Below are positions 8,348 through 16,336 of a stretch of 20,621 nt of DNA, one piece after another; the stretch's first letter is position 1; the number at the start of each line of letters is the position of its first letter. The stretch lies in contig VCMS01000527.1 of assembly GCA_022539475.1 (NCBI GenBank), forward strand, positions 1-20,621, written 5' to 3'. The position numbers were made by a program, and so were the translations under genes. Source of the DNA: Gracilaria domingensis (Eukaryota; Rhodophyta; Florideophyceae; Gracilariales; Gracilariaceae). A model generated the notes under the pieces. It saw only the letters and a program-made list of their open reading frames with translations. It was not told the origin of the DNA and searched no databases.

Positions 8348-9139
8348 GCCCAGTGCTGCGCCCAAGTCCGTTCGGCTGAGAAGAAGCCACCGATCGTTTC
8401 TTTCACAGAAAGTGCCCGCCACGGGCGGGGCGAAGCCATGTGAGAATTACACGCGTGGCGTGGGGGAGCGGCGGAGCTAGTAGAACTGAAACAGACCGCT
8501 GGCGACAAGGGCGCTATGGGTGGCGCGTGGCCCGTGTCCGTTCATGGAACCGCCAATGCGGCGACCGAGAGAAAAGCTCGCGTGAAGGCGGCTGCGCCCG
8601 ACTATGAGGGACACCGACCACCATGGTGGTAGGTACGCGGTCAGAACTGACACTTCCGCGTCCAATTCGCGAAGCGACGGAAGCGCCCGATGGTGTGCAA
8701 CCGAGCGATCACGAGGGCGCACGAATCCTCCTCCTTCGCACGCTACGGCGCGTTCGCGGCCGGTGAGACGCGCTCATGTCCGTTTCGGGTCGGTACCGTG
8801 TGGTACGCGCGGTGCGCGCGCCGCGGCGGACACTGTCCCGCCTTGCGACCTTCCGACGATAGTGGCGACGACAGCGAAGGCCGATAGCGAGGTTGTGCGC
8901 GTACTGGCTATGCGACTGCGCTCGCGGCGCGGCGACTACCACGTCGGATGCGTTCCGAGCGGGAATGGGCTTTAGCCGTCACGGAAAGGGGCGGATGTAC
9001 AGTGATCATGCCCGCTCGGAAATAAATTGAGGTGTATGAGGCCTCAAAGTGTACGTATCGGTACGAGCGATATCGCTTTTCGCGAGGTCCCGAACGCCGT
9101 CCGTCTTAGCCCGTGCATCTCCGTGTCGTACCTTGCGGC
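8348..9139. other. GC-rich stretch without a supported gene, upstream of the antisense gene
   Basis: These are about 790 bases inside element B. Several overlapping short open frames occur on both strands, as expected for GC-rich DNA, and none shows a domain. Visible structure is a short stem at 8415-8429 (CCCGCC-acg-GGCGGG) and a 14-bp perfect palindrome, ACCACCATGGTGGT, at 8617-8630. It is the natural place for the promoter of the plus-strand gene. Confidence 0.5.
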
Positions 9140-9145
9140 TATAAG
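9140..9145 (+). promoter_or_regulatory. TATA-like box for the antisense gene
   Basis: GGCTATAAGAG lies 38 bases before the first ATG (9178). At usual spacing, transcription would start near 9170. That leaves a very short leader to the ATG at 9178 and about 50 bases to the next in-frame ATG at 9220. Confidence 0.45.
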
Positions 9146-9177
9146 AGCTCCCTTCCACCCGTCATCCGTTGCCCCCG

Positions 9178-11508
9178 ATGGGTTCGCAATCAAGCCAGTC
9201 GTCCGCCTCGCCGTCTGCGATGGCGAGTAATCCGAATCAACCGAGTGTGTCCGGTGGCGGCGGTCCGTTTCGGTCTATGCCGCTTCCTGGTCAGCACTTC
9301 GACCATCGTAGTCGTCGTACGAGCCAGGCCCCGCGTCGGTCGAAGCAGGTTCCGATCACGGTCAACGAGTACATTCAGGACAATGCGGAGTACTTCGATG
9401 CGCGTCGCTTCGCAGCCATTCCGGTCTCGCTCCCATTACGTGAGGTGGCGAGCCGTAACCCAAAGCGTACGCGAATGGAAGCTTGGCAGGCACGTTGGAA
9501 TCACCTTCCTGGAATCGTCGGTCGTGCGGACGAAAGGACGTTCGGGATAGCCGATATGCCGTACTTAAGGTGCCCCGAGGAGCGCGAGTATCAACGCCGA
9601 CTTCAGAGCCTGATGCACCGGCTCAATTCCGACGCGAACTTTCCGCCCGAAAACGGTAACCCTCTCGCGTTGGTGATGTTCGAACCGCCGTACGACCAGC
9701 TGTACTGGTTAGACCGCGAGCATTGGGGGAGCAATGCCGCGACGGAAGCCCGCATCCGGGGTTCACACCGTTTCTTCTACTCCTGGCACAACGTCGAGTA
9801 CTTCGACGTCGCGAAGAACGACCGTACGACGGTATACTACGGTATGACCGAGGCGTGGAAGTCTGTGGAGGTCGAACGCAACCTTTCCGTACCGACGCCG
9901 TCCGTGGTGGCATACCATTCGCGGGAACTGCTATCCCAAGGAGCGTTGAGCCGTGCGGTCTTGCAGATCCTGTACGCCGAGTGGGCAGTTTTCGCTTTCA
10001 TGGCGTTCCTCCAGGCGGCCAGCGACGGTGTGGAAGTCTTCACCCGTGCGGGCGATCAGCGCCTGTACAACACGGACGATTCGCCGCAGTACGGACGGTT
10101 GTTCCCTCTCCCGTACAAATTGGTATGCATCTTGGCCGAAATGGGGTTGCAGAACATCCTGCGGGGGACCTCTTACCCCCCTGCGGTCGGTGAGAAGCTC
10201 CTTCAGTACTCTTTGGAGACGGACTGGTCGCAGACGCCGGGGTTTCTCTGGTACGATTACTTTGAGGACTCGTTCCCTACTATGCCCGCATCCGGTACGG
10301 GCGCGTTGCCGATCGACCGAGTGCTATTGCCAACGGGACAGCTTCCGCCTTGGCCATTCGCGGATAGGCCGAACTACTTCCCGCATGGGTACATGGAAGA
10401 AGACTTCGAAGCCGCTCCTCCAGTGCCGAGGCGTGAGAGCGGGGTCCAAGCCGGTCTGCCTCAGTTATCCTCTGCGGCCGAGCCGGAGCCTGATCCGGAG
10501 ATCGTGGAGGTACCTGTGCGTACGGAGCGAGAGGTCCAGGTCGGGCTCCCAGGCCGCCAATTGGACGCAATGGGTGTCGAAGTCTCTGGCGAGCGCCTCC
10601 AGACGTTGCTCAACGCCTTGCGGGCTGTATGCGTTCCGCGTGGGATTCCGGAGCCGACTGACGTGCCGGGCGCCCTGACGGCTGCGCGTACTTGGGTGCG
10701 TCGCGCGGCGAACTCCGAAGCGTGCCTGCGTGAGCAGGCTCAGGGCATGTTGGACCTACTCGGTTACCTTCGCGAACACAGCCTGCGCGTTCTCGGTTCG
10801 TACGAGCAGGGTATGCTGGCCGGTTTCGGGGAGGGTACTGCGCCGGACGGACAGGTTATGGAGACGCAGGCTCCGACGTTGGACGAGTTGGTCGGTGAGT
10901 CCTATCAAGGGTTGCACGACCAGGCCACGGTGGAGAATCAGGTCAACCAGATCGTTCAGAACCTGAGACGGGCGCGTGCGTCCATGTTTGACGGGGTCAC
11001 TCTGAACCCTCCAGCACCTCCGGTGAGTCCGGAAGGAGCTGGGGGAGACGGTGGTGAGGCTGTCGCCGGTACGGAAGGTGTCGCTGCGACGGGGGACGGT
11101 GGCGCTCAAGCGTCCGGTGGCGGTGCTGTAGCAGTTGGTGACGACGTGGAACCCGTGGATACCCCAATGGCGGAAGTTGCGTCCGGTGTGGAAGCTCCTA
11201 GCGCTCCTGCTCCGGTGACGCCAGGTACCGGTGCGGGTGCGTCAGGCGTGGTTGCCAGTGACGTTCCGGCGGCGAGCGCGCCTAGTCAGCCGCAGTCATC
11301 CGTGAGGGTCGTGGTAGCCAACGCTCCTTGGCCGGGTACTTCAAGTCCGTTCCAGCCGGTCAGTTCCCGAGGGGGCTCGGCGTCGGCCTACCGTTCGGGC
11401 ATTCCGACACCTCGTGGGGGGCGTGGTCGTGGTGGTACGCGTGGCCGTCGGACGGTGTCGCTGCGACGGGGGACGGTGGCGCTCAAGCGTCCGGTGGCGG
11501 TGCTGTAG
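9178..11508 (+). CDS. Antisense accessory protein of element B, unknown family
   Basis: This is a 776-residue open frame on the strand opposite gag and pol, lying between pol and the 3' LTR. I recognise no family. Visible parts are a Ser/Gln-rich N-terminus (about 1-60); an apparently globular, aromatic-rich region (about 60-425) with FEPPYDQLYWLDREHW and PQYGRLFPLPYKLVCILAEM; an acidic Pro-rich linker (about 425-470); a helical, possibly coiled-coil region (about 475-630); a low-complexity Ala/Gly/Val/Pro tail; and an RGG-type box (GGRGRGGTRGR) suggesting RNA binding. The frame ends abnormally, because a 377-bp duplication puts the second copy out of frame and the last 17 or so residues are not the original C-terminus. 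I chose the ATG at 9178; the ATG at 9220 has a better context (G at -3 and +4). A TATA-like box precedes it and AATAAA follows at 12027. Antisense genes 3' of pol are known in some plant Ty3/gypsy lineages (Grande, Retand), and HTLV-1 encodes HBZ this way, but I see no similarity to those proteins. Confidence 0.75.
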   Translation: MGSQSSQSSASPSAMASNPNQPSVSGGGGPFRSMPLPGQHFDHRSRRTSQAPRRSKQVPITVNEYIQDNAEYFDARRFAAIPVSLPLREVASRNPKRTRMEAWQARWNHLPGIVGRADERTFGIADMPYLRCPEEREYQRRLQSLMHRLNSDANFPPENGNPLALVMFEPPYDQLYWLDREHWGSNAATEARIRGSHRFFYSWHNVEYFDVAKNDRTTVYYGMTEAWKSVEVERNLSVPTPSVVAYHSRELLSQGALSRAVLQILYAEWAVFAFMAFLQAASDGVEVFTRAGDQRLYNTDDSPQYGRLFPLPYKLVCILAEMGLQNILRGTSYPPAVGEKLLQYSLETDWSQTPGFLWYDYFEDSFPTMPASGTGALPIDRVLLPTGQLPPWPFADRPNYFPHGYMEEDFEAAPPVPRRESGVQAGLPQLSSAAEPEPDPEIVEVPVRTEREVQVGLPGRQLDAMGVEVSGERLQTLLNALRAVCVPRGIPEPTDVPGALTAARTWVRRAANSEACLREQAQGMLDLLGYLREHSLRVLGSYEQGMLAGFGEGTAPDGQVMETQAPTLDELVGESYQGLHDQATVENQVNQIVQNLRRARASMFDGVTLNPPAPPVSPEGAGGDGGEAVAGTEGVAATGDGGAQASGGGAVAVGDDVEPVDTPMAEVASGVEAPSAPAPVTPGTGAGASGVVASDVPAASAPSQPQSSVRVVVANAPWPGTSSPFQPVSSRGGSASAYRSGIPTPRGGRGRGGTRGRRTVSLRRGTVALKRPVAVL

Positions 11509-11825
11509 CAGTTGGTGACGACGTGGAGCCCGTGGATACCCCAATGGCGGAAGTTGCGTCCGGTGTGGAAGCTCCTAGCGCTCCTGCTCCGGTGACGCCA
11601 GGTACCGGTGCGGGTGCGTCAGGCGTGGTTGCCAGTGACGTTCCGGCGGCGAGCGCGCCTAGTCAGCCGCAGTCATCCGTGAGGGTCGTGGTAGCCAACG
11701 CTCCTTGGCCGGGTACTTCAAGTCCGTTCCAGCCGGTCAGTTCCCGAGGGGGCTCGGCGTCGGCCTACCGTTCGGGCATTCCGACACCTCGTGGGGGGCG
11801 TGGTCGTGGTGGTACGCGTGGCCGT
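11072..11825 (+). repeat. Tandem duplication, 2 x 377 bp, inside the antisense gene
   Basis: Copy 1 is 11072-11448 and copy 2 is 11449-11825. By eye they differ at two positions only (11076/11453 and 11151/11528). The unit encodes the low-complexity tail and the RGG box. Because 377 is not a multiple of three, the duplication shifts the reading frame in copy 2. Near-identity means a recent event or an assembly duplication. Confidence 0.92.
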
Positions 11826-11894
11826 GGTCGTGGCGTATCCAAGACGTTGCCGGCAGTGAAGAGTATCCAGAAGAAGGGACCGGGTGGTGCGTAG
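11449..11894 (+). pseudogene. Displaced original C-terminus of the antisense gene
   Basis: In copy 2 the same tail (GVAATGDGG... to the RGG box) is read in another frame and continues past the duplication. It runs through GRGRGVSKTLPAVKS to a lysine-rich end and a TAG at 11892-11894. This is probably the native C-terminus. In the sequence as given it has no start and cannot be reached from the upstream frame without a shift. Confidence 0.7.
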
Positions 11895-12026
11895 ACGGTT
11901 CCAATGTCGTGCGTGTCCTTGAGTAAACTTGTGTTGTTGTGTGCATTCTTCCTTTGCGTACGTCAGGTTGAATCCGTTGACGTAAAGTGCCGATATCGGA
12001 AAAGGCGGCGTTTCACTAGATCGAAA

Positions 12027-12032
12027 AATAAA
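12027..12032 (+). promoter_or_regulatory. Polyadenylation signal (AATAAA) for the antisense gene
   Basis: AATAAA lies 133 bases after the displaced C-terminus and 88 bases before the end of the convergent pol frame. The position fits a plus-strand transcript that ends before running far into pol. The motif is common by chance. Confidence 0.4.
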
Positions 12033-12119
12033 GGGGGTGAGCCAATGAGCGTACGGTTAGGGCGAATATCCGGCCAACCGTCGCGCGTCAGTGGTCGTAT
12101 CCGTGTCGGTTGGAGCCCG

Positions 12120-15100
12120 TCACGTGCTTGGGGAGTAGGTGGCGTTTTGTCCGGCCGACGGACTTCCGTCTGCTTCTCTCCCCCTCCTTAAGGGTGTTGC
12201 CGATGTCGTACGACTTCGGCGACGCCAGTATCGTGCGACAAAGTGCTGCGGGATGTTGGAAGGGGGTTCGTAGGTGTCGGATTCGGCGGTGTAGCCGTAC
12301 CAGCGTACGCGGTATTGGACTCCGTCCGGCCTATTGCGGTGCGCTACGACGCGTTCCACGACGCAAGGAACCGTATCGGGTGGCGGTAAATCGTCGCGGT
12401 CGACGACGTCGTCCGCGAATGGTCCCTCCGGGTCAGCGACGGGTTCCTCCCGTGTACGTTCGGTGGTAACGGGGCTACTCGTAGGCCGTGCGGACGGGGC
12501 GCGTGTGACGCGATCAATGGAGACGGTGTGTTCGATACCGTTTTCATCGATAGTAACGGTAGTGTTCGTTGTGGCTTTGACCTTGAACGGACCGGTGGTC
12601 TTCGGCAGTAGTTTCCGAAGAGTTCGTTCCTGTTCCGTTAGGTCCTCTTCCGTGCTTTTGTAATTGGGTCGGTCAATGTACACTTCCTCGCCTTCCGCGA
12701 ACGTAGGGCGAAACCGGACAGTCCTATCGAAGTCGTCCTTGTAGCGCTGCTGTGCGCGTGTCAGCTTTGTCCGCGCGGTCTGAAGCGTCGCCTGTAGGAG
12801 TTTGAGTGTGTATCGCTTCAACTGGGCTGCGGACGGCTGAGTCGGTGTTGCAGGGTCCAAGGACGTACTGGGTTCGTCGATGAGGACGCTGGGGGGTGTC
12901 CTCGTTAGTGCGACCGCGAACGGGGTGGTTCCGATGGACCTATGGACCTGGAGGTTATATCCGTACGTAAGGGGTTGGACATATGCGTGCCACGTCCTTT
13001 GGTGGTCTGCTACGTAGTGGCGGAGGCGCTCCACCAGCGTCTTGTTGAACCGTTCGGCCTGCCCGTTTGTCTGGGGGTGATACGCAGTGGTCGAAACGTG
13101 CTTCGTGCCCAGTGCGGAGCAGACGGCCTCGAAAAACTTCGACGTGAACTGCGGTCCGTTGTCGGTTAGTAGGCAGTTCGGGATGCCGTACGGGTAAACC
13201 CAATGTTCCAAGAACGTTTTGGCTACCACTGGGGCGGTGGTTGACCGCAGCGGTATGGCTCGCGAGAGCTTGCTAAACCGATCGGTCATTACCAGGATAT
13301 ACTGGCATCCGTTAAGGGATCTGGTAAAGGGTCCCACTATGTCCATGGCAATAAACTCGAGCGGACCAGCTGCTGGGAAGAGCTTCAGCAGCTTCTGGGA
13401 CCGATAACGGGTTCCTTTGACGGCTGAGCATGACCGACAATCCCGTACGGTCTGGAAGACGTCGTTGGCCATGTGGGGCCAATAGAAGTCCCTCCGTAGT
13501 GTTTCGTACATTCTGGTGGCACCAGGGTGTCCGACCAAGCGGGGATAGTGCGCCAGGTAAAGAACGCGTGCCTGCAGGGACTCGGGGACCACCTTCTGTA
13601 GGGCGCCGTCCAAGCGTGAGCGTCGTATGAGTACTCCGTTTCGGTCGACATCGAACAAGGTAACCCCGTTGCCGACATCTCTCCGTACGGATTGGCAGAA
13701 AGGGTCCTGCGCCTGAGCTCGTACGAGTTCCTCGAGCGTGATGGGTACGATTTCGGTTTCTTCCGTGGGCAGTGCCAGCACTTCCGGTATTCCTGGTGAT
13801 TCCCGTTCGGGTCTTGGCCAATCTATGCAGACGTTCGTATATTCTTGTCCGTCTACGGTGATGTTGGCTATAACGAGACCGTCGTCCGGACGGTCGTCGA
13901 TGAGGAAACAGGGGACCTCGTCGTCTAGCGGTGAAGTGTCCTCTCCGTCCGTTTGGATTCGTGAGAGTGCATCTGCCGCTCGGTGTTTGATACCCGGTCG
14001 GTGAATGACGTCGAAGTCGTACTCCATCAGGCGTAGGCGCCACCGTGCGAGTCGCCCTGAGGCGTCCGCTAGGTTCAGTATCCACCTCAACGAGTGGTGA
14101 TCCGTGCGAACAGTGAACTTCTGTCCTTCCAAATACGGTCGGAGGTGCAGGATAGCCCATACTACAGCGAGGCATTCCCGTTCGGTCGTTGAATACTTTC
14201 GCTCGGTCTTGGTTAGCGAGCGGCTCCAGTATCCGATTGGGAGAAGGTCCCCATCGGGTTGCCTCTGGAGGAGGGCACAGCCAACCTGACGGTCACACGC
14301 GTCGGTGTCCAGTACGTATGGATATCCTTGTTTCGGGATAGCCAGTATCGGGGGCCGTACCAGGCGTTGGCGAAGTTCGTCGAATGCCTCGTATTCCGTA
14401 TCGGTCAGGGTTTCGAAGCTAGTAGGCTGCCCCTTTTCCAGTTTCTGATTCAGGGGAGCCGCTATCCGTGCGAAGTTCTGTACGAACCGGCGGAAGACGT
14501 TGCAAAGACCCAGGAACGAGCGGAGTTCCGTTTGCGTAGTGGGCGGCTTCGCCTGCTTGATGGCCTCCTGCGTCTTCGTAGACACCTGTAGCTTGCCCGG
14601 ACGGATGATATGGCCGAGGTAGTCGACCGTTCCACTAAAGAAATGACATTTGTCCAGTCGTAGGGTAATTCCTGCGGAACGTAGCATGTCGAGGATTGTC
14701 CGTACGTGTTCGTAGTGTTCTTCTATCGTTCTGGAGTAGATGATCACGTCATCCAGGTAAACCAGTGCGTACTGCCACTTAACACGTAATAGGATGATGT
14801 CCAGAGCCCTCTGGAACGTAGCCGGGGCGTTCTTGAGTCCAAAAGGCATCCGTACGTAGCGGTAGAGGCCCATGTGGGACGTGAAGGCTGTCTTGTCCCG
14901 GTCGGCTTCGTCCACTTCGGTCTGCCAGTATCCGCTATTGGCGTCCAGTGTGGAGAATATCCGTGCGTCTCCTAACGAGTCTATGCACTCGTCCATTCTT
15001 GGCAGAGGGTATGTATCCCGTACGGTCACGGCATTTAAACGGCGGTAGTCGACGCAAAAACGTAGGCTTCCATCTTTCTTCTGTGCAAAGACGACCGGAC

Positions 15101-15422
15101 TGGCCCATTCTGCGGACGATGGTTCTATCACTCCTGCTGCCAGCTGTTGGGTTATCTCCTTACGTTCAAGCTCCCGTCGGGCGGGTCCTGCACGGTAAGG
15201 CATCTGGAATATCGGCTTGGTGCCGGGTTCCAGCTGTATCCGATGCTTTGCGGCGAAGATCTTGCCTAAGTGGCCATCCCACATGTCCTTGAACGGTCGG
15301 AGGAGTTCAATGACTGTGTCGCGTTCGTTCTCATACTCGGGGCTGATTTGAACGCGTTGGGGCCAATCGGGCTGGTCAGAACGCCGTGGAGGTTGGTCTA
15401 AGGCGGTATCCTCCTCCCCTCC
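12120..15422 (-). CDS. pol: Element B pol: RT, RNase H, integrase, GPY/F, chromodomain
   Basis: The frame is open from 15422 to the TGA at 12120-12122. The first ATG (15284) gives 1054 residues, numbered here; the real product would be part of a polyprotein. RT: first Asp at 114 (STLDANSGYW) and YLDD at 176-179. RNase H: DTD at 326-328, DHHSLRW about 395 and ADALSR about 438. Integrase: zinc finger H579, H586, C616, C619; catalytic D648 (MDIVG), D708 (TDNGPQF) and E744 (GQAERFNK), giving the expected D-D-35-E spacing. A GPF motif lies at about 898-900. The chromodomain at about 973-1020 (VVERVVAHR, YRVRWYGY, TYEPPSNI) would steer integration to marked chromatin. All key catalytic residues are present. 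The tail after the chromodomain is basic and low in complexity. The protease lies upstream in another frame. The gene converges with the antisense gene. Confidence 0.95.
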   Translation of the reverse strand, partial: GGEEDTALDQPPRRSDQPDWPQRVQISPEYENERDTVIELLRPFKDMWDGHLGKIFAAKHRIQLEPGTKPIFQMPYRAGPARRELERKEITQQLAAGVIEPSSAEWASPVVFAQKKDGSLRFCVDYRRLNAVTVRDTYPLPRMDECIDSLGDARIFSTLDANSGYWQTEVDEADRDKTAFTSHMGLYRYVRMPFGLKNAPATFQRALDIILLRVKWQYALVYLDDVIIYSRTIEEHYEHVRTILDMLRSAGITLRLDKCHFFSGTVDYLGHIIRPGKLQVSTKTQEAIKQAKPPTTQTELRSFLGLCNVFRRFVQNFARIAAPLNQKLEKGQPTSFETLTDTEYEAFDELRQRLVRPPILAIPKQGYPYVLDTDACDRQVGCALLQRQPDGDLLPIGYWSRSLTKTERKYSTTERECLAVVWAILHLRPYLEGQKFTVRTDHHSLRWILNLADASGRLARWRLRLMEYDFDVIHRPGIKHRAADALSRIQTDGEDTSPLDDEVPCFLIDDRPDDGLVIANITVDGQEYTNVCIDWPRPERESPGIPEVLALPTEETEIVPITLEELVRAQAQDPFCQSVRRDVGNGVTLFDVDRNGVLIRRSRLDGALQKVVPESLQARVLYLAHYPRLVGHPGATRMYETLRRDFYWPHMANDVFQTVRDCRSCSAVKGTRYRSQKLLKLFPAAGPLEFIAMDIVGPFTRSLNGCQYILVMTDRFSKLSRAIPLRSTTAPVVAKTFLEHWVYPYGIPNCLLTDNGPQFTSKFFEAVCSALGTKHVSTTAYHPQTNGQAERFNKTLVERLRHYVADHQRTWHAYVQPLTYGYNLQVHRSIGTTPFAVALTRTPPSVLIDEPSTSLDPATPTQPSAAQLKRYTLKLLQATLQTARTKLTRAQQRYKDDFDRTVRFRPTFAEGEEVYIDRPNYKSTEEDLTEQERTLRKLLPKTTGPFKVKATTNTTVTIDENGIEHTVSIDRVTRAPSARPTSSPVTTERTREEPVADPEGPFADDVVDRDDLPPPDTVPCVVERVVAHRNRPDGVQYRVRWYGYTAESDTYEPPSNIPQHFVARYWRRRSRTTSATPLRRGREADGSPSAGQNATYSPST
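12173..12190 (-). promoter_or_regulatory. Polypurine tract-like sequence at the 3' end of pol, element B
   Basis: The coding strand reads TAAGGAGGGGGAGAGAAG. It shares the ten-base core of the terminal tract at 8309-8322 but is translated in a different frame (LRRGRE) from the linker copies (KEGE). It marks the right edge of the segment that carries the antisense gene. It could be an old or second plus-strand primer. Confidence 0.45.
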
Positions 15423-15425
15423 TTA
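15410..15425 (-). promoter_or_regulatory. Internal polypurine tract-like sequence in element B (PR-RT linker)
   Basis: The coding strand reads TAAGGAGGGGAGGAGG, with the same core as the terminal tract. It is in the equivalent place to 2329-2346 in element A. The protease frame and the pol frame overlap here. Confidence 0.5.
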
Positions 15426-16311
15426 GAGTCGTCGCTCCGCGGCCTATCGAGGTGAAGGGGGGTGATGAGTGCTATAGGGGACGGGAGGGCGAGACCAATG
15501 ACGGTACGTTTGTGGAGGCGCACCGGTCGGTCCGAGACGTTAGCAACTTGAACGAAGAAGGGAACGTCCGGACGTAGATCCATGACGCCGTTCGCGAGCA
15601 GTGTTAGCTCTAACGAACTGCCCGTGCGGTGGTGTGATTGTAGAAATACCAGACCGGACGCCTTGGTTGTTACTTGTACCCTGGTTTCAGACATGGGGGG
15701 TAACGTAACAGGTCGGGCGACGTGTATCTTGTTAGAGGGTACATTGCGCTCCGGTTGGACTGGGTATTTCCGTACGGACGTGGGCGTGTGGGGACCGTAT
15801 GCGTGGGACAATATCGAGACAGGCCGTGAATGGCGCAGGAGGATCGTCCGTTTTGGGGGTAAGATTCCCAATACGTATCGATCGATAAAGGACGTGCCGA
15901 GTAGGACGCTTGTGGCGAGGTTCGATACCACAAGAAATTGTACTCGTACGTGCAGGTCTCCAATGCGGACAGCGAGCGGGAGAAACACCCACGACCTCCA
16001 TACGGTTGCGTGAAGCGTGCGTAATGCGTGGCTTTACGTCCGTTCGGAGACGAGATTGCCATCGCGGTGGAAGGTGCCGCTCGTGGATCAGACAAGGACC
16101 GGCTCCGGTATCTAGGACACCCGTGAGCGGATACATTAGGGTAGATGTGAGGCCCACGGAAAGGTGAACTTTGTAATTTGCACTCGCGAATAAACAGTGT
16201 CGTCCATACGTTCTGGGGTGTCGAGAGTGAGTTCTGTTCTGTCCGCACTGGTTGGTTTGGGCTTGTCGCCCGGTGTGGCGAGGCTATCCGGCATCGGAGG
16301 AGACGACGCCC

Positions 16312-16336
16312 CTACGCATCCTCCGGCTCGTTTTCC
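16312..16336 (-). promoter_or_regulatory. Possible -1 frameshift region, gag to pol of element B
   Basis: The gag frame ends at TAG 16312-16314. The following protease frame is in the -1 register and already open upstream. In the overlap the coding strand reads G GAA AAC (16330-16336) in the gag frame, with AAC in the A-site position as in element A. The heptamer is a poorer match to the classic rule than that of A. Confidence 0.35.

Noticed and set aside
8604..8975. 123-codon plus-strand frame upstream of the antisense gene
   Set aside because: GC-rich DNA gives overlapping open frames on both strands here; no domain, and nothing favours one frame.
15582..16013. 143-codon plus-strand frame
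   Set aside because: Shadow of the protease region, whose homology to element A lies on the minus strand.
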